Positions 5,073 to 5,158 of a DNA stretch of 5,158 nucleotides are shown here, in pieces (the stretch's first letter is position 1; each line of letters opens with the position of its first letter). Position numbers and translations under genes: made by a program. Source of the DNA: Candidatus Methanophagales archaeon (GTDB lineage Archaea; Halobacteriota; Syntropharchaeia; Alkanophagales; Methanospirareceae). The stretch lies in assembly GCA_021161765.1 (NCBI GenBank), contig JAGGZZ010000240.1, forward strand, positions 1 through 5,158, in the 5' to 3' direction. The notes under the pieces are model-generated. The model worked only from the letters and a program-made list of their open reading frames with translations, was not told the origin of the DNA and did not search any database.

Positions 5073-5080
5073 AATATAAA
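5073..5080 (-). promoter_or_regulatory. TATA box of pheS
   Basis: The minus strand reads TTTATATT, preceded by purine-rich CGAAAGTCAAG as expected for a BRE-type element. Transcription starting about 26 bases downstream would begin near 5050. That gives a leader of about 60 bases to ATG 4990, or of only about 9 bases to ATG 5041. Confidence 0.6.
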
Positions 5081-5112
5081 CTTGACTTTCGGAGATAGTA
5101 ATTTATCACCCA

Positions 5113-5156
5113 AATAATTCTCCATTTGATGAGGTTATCTCTGCGGAGAAATTATT
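5113..5156. repeat. Imperfect inverted repeat upstream of the pheS promoter
   Basis: AATAATTCTCC (5113-5123) and GGAGAAATTATT (5145-5156) are inverted copies differing by one inserted base, with a 21-base loop. It may be an operator upstream of pheS or the 3' hairpin of a gene beyond the right edge. Confidence 0.4.
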
Positions 5157-5158
5157 CA

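Noticed and set aside
5106..5156. Minus-strand frame open from the right edge, ending in TGA at 5108-5106
   Set aside because: Only 16 codons are visible and a run of that length is common by chance; it cannot be called a gene end without more sequence.

Overview
The window looks archaeal and euryarchaeal. The phenylalanyl-tRNA synthetase alpha chain has the long N-terminal winged-helix region of the archaeal type. The lumazine synthase reads like those of methanogens. Several start sites carry TTTATATA-type boxes and GGAGGT-type ribosome binding sites. A methanogen-related lineage, possibly an uncultured anaerobic methane- or alkane-oxidising archaeon, is my best guess from protein style alone; it is not proven.

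Layout. Bases 1-1061 are an accessory stretch with every coding trace on the minus strand: the start of a lipoprotein running off the left edge, a 21-codon leader ORF overlapping it, a cluster of tight hairpins, a promoter-equipped 21-codon fragment, an inverted-repeat element, and an antitoxin with a shortened PIN-like toxin. Bases 1062-1220 are a divergent intergenic region. lysA (diaminopimelate decarboxylase) follows on the plus strand and converges on ribH (lumazine synthase) on the minus strand. The gap between them holds two octamer arrays in inverted orientation, each beginning at the end of its own gene, and a 44-codon minus-strand ORF with a coiled-coil pattern. A repeat-filled gap separates ribH from pheS. 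pheS has a strong TATA box upstream, with a dispersed repeat between the box and the gene.

The three large genes are housekeeping: lysine synthesis, riboflavin synthesis and tRNA charging. They do not form a functional unit. What stands out is the non-coding material: a dispersed family built from 10-nt AGATTnACnC-like units in several places, the stop-codon octamer arrays, and the tight-hairpin cluster. I found no CRISPR array, tRNA, rRNA, complete insertion sequence or complete defence system. The nearest thing to an undescribed element is the set of small ORFs and the repeat architecture between genes.
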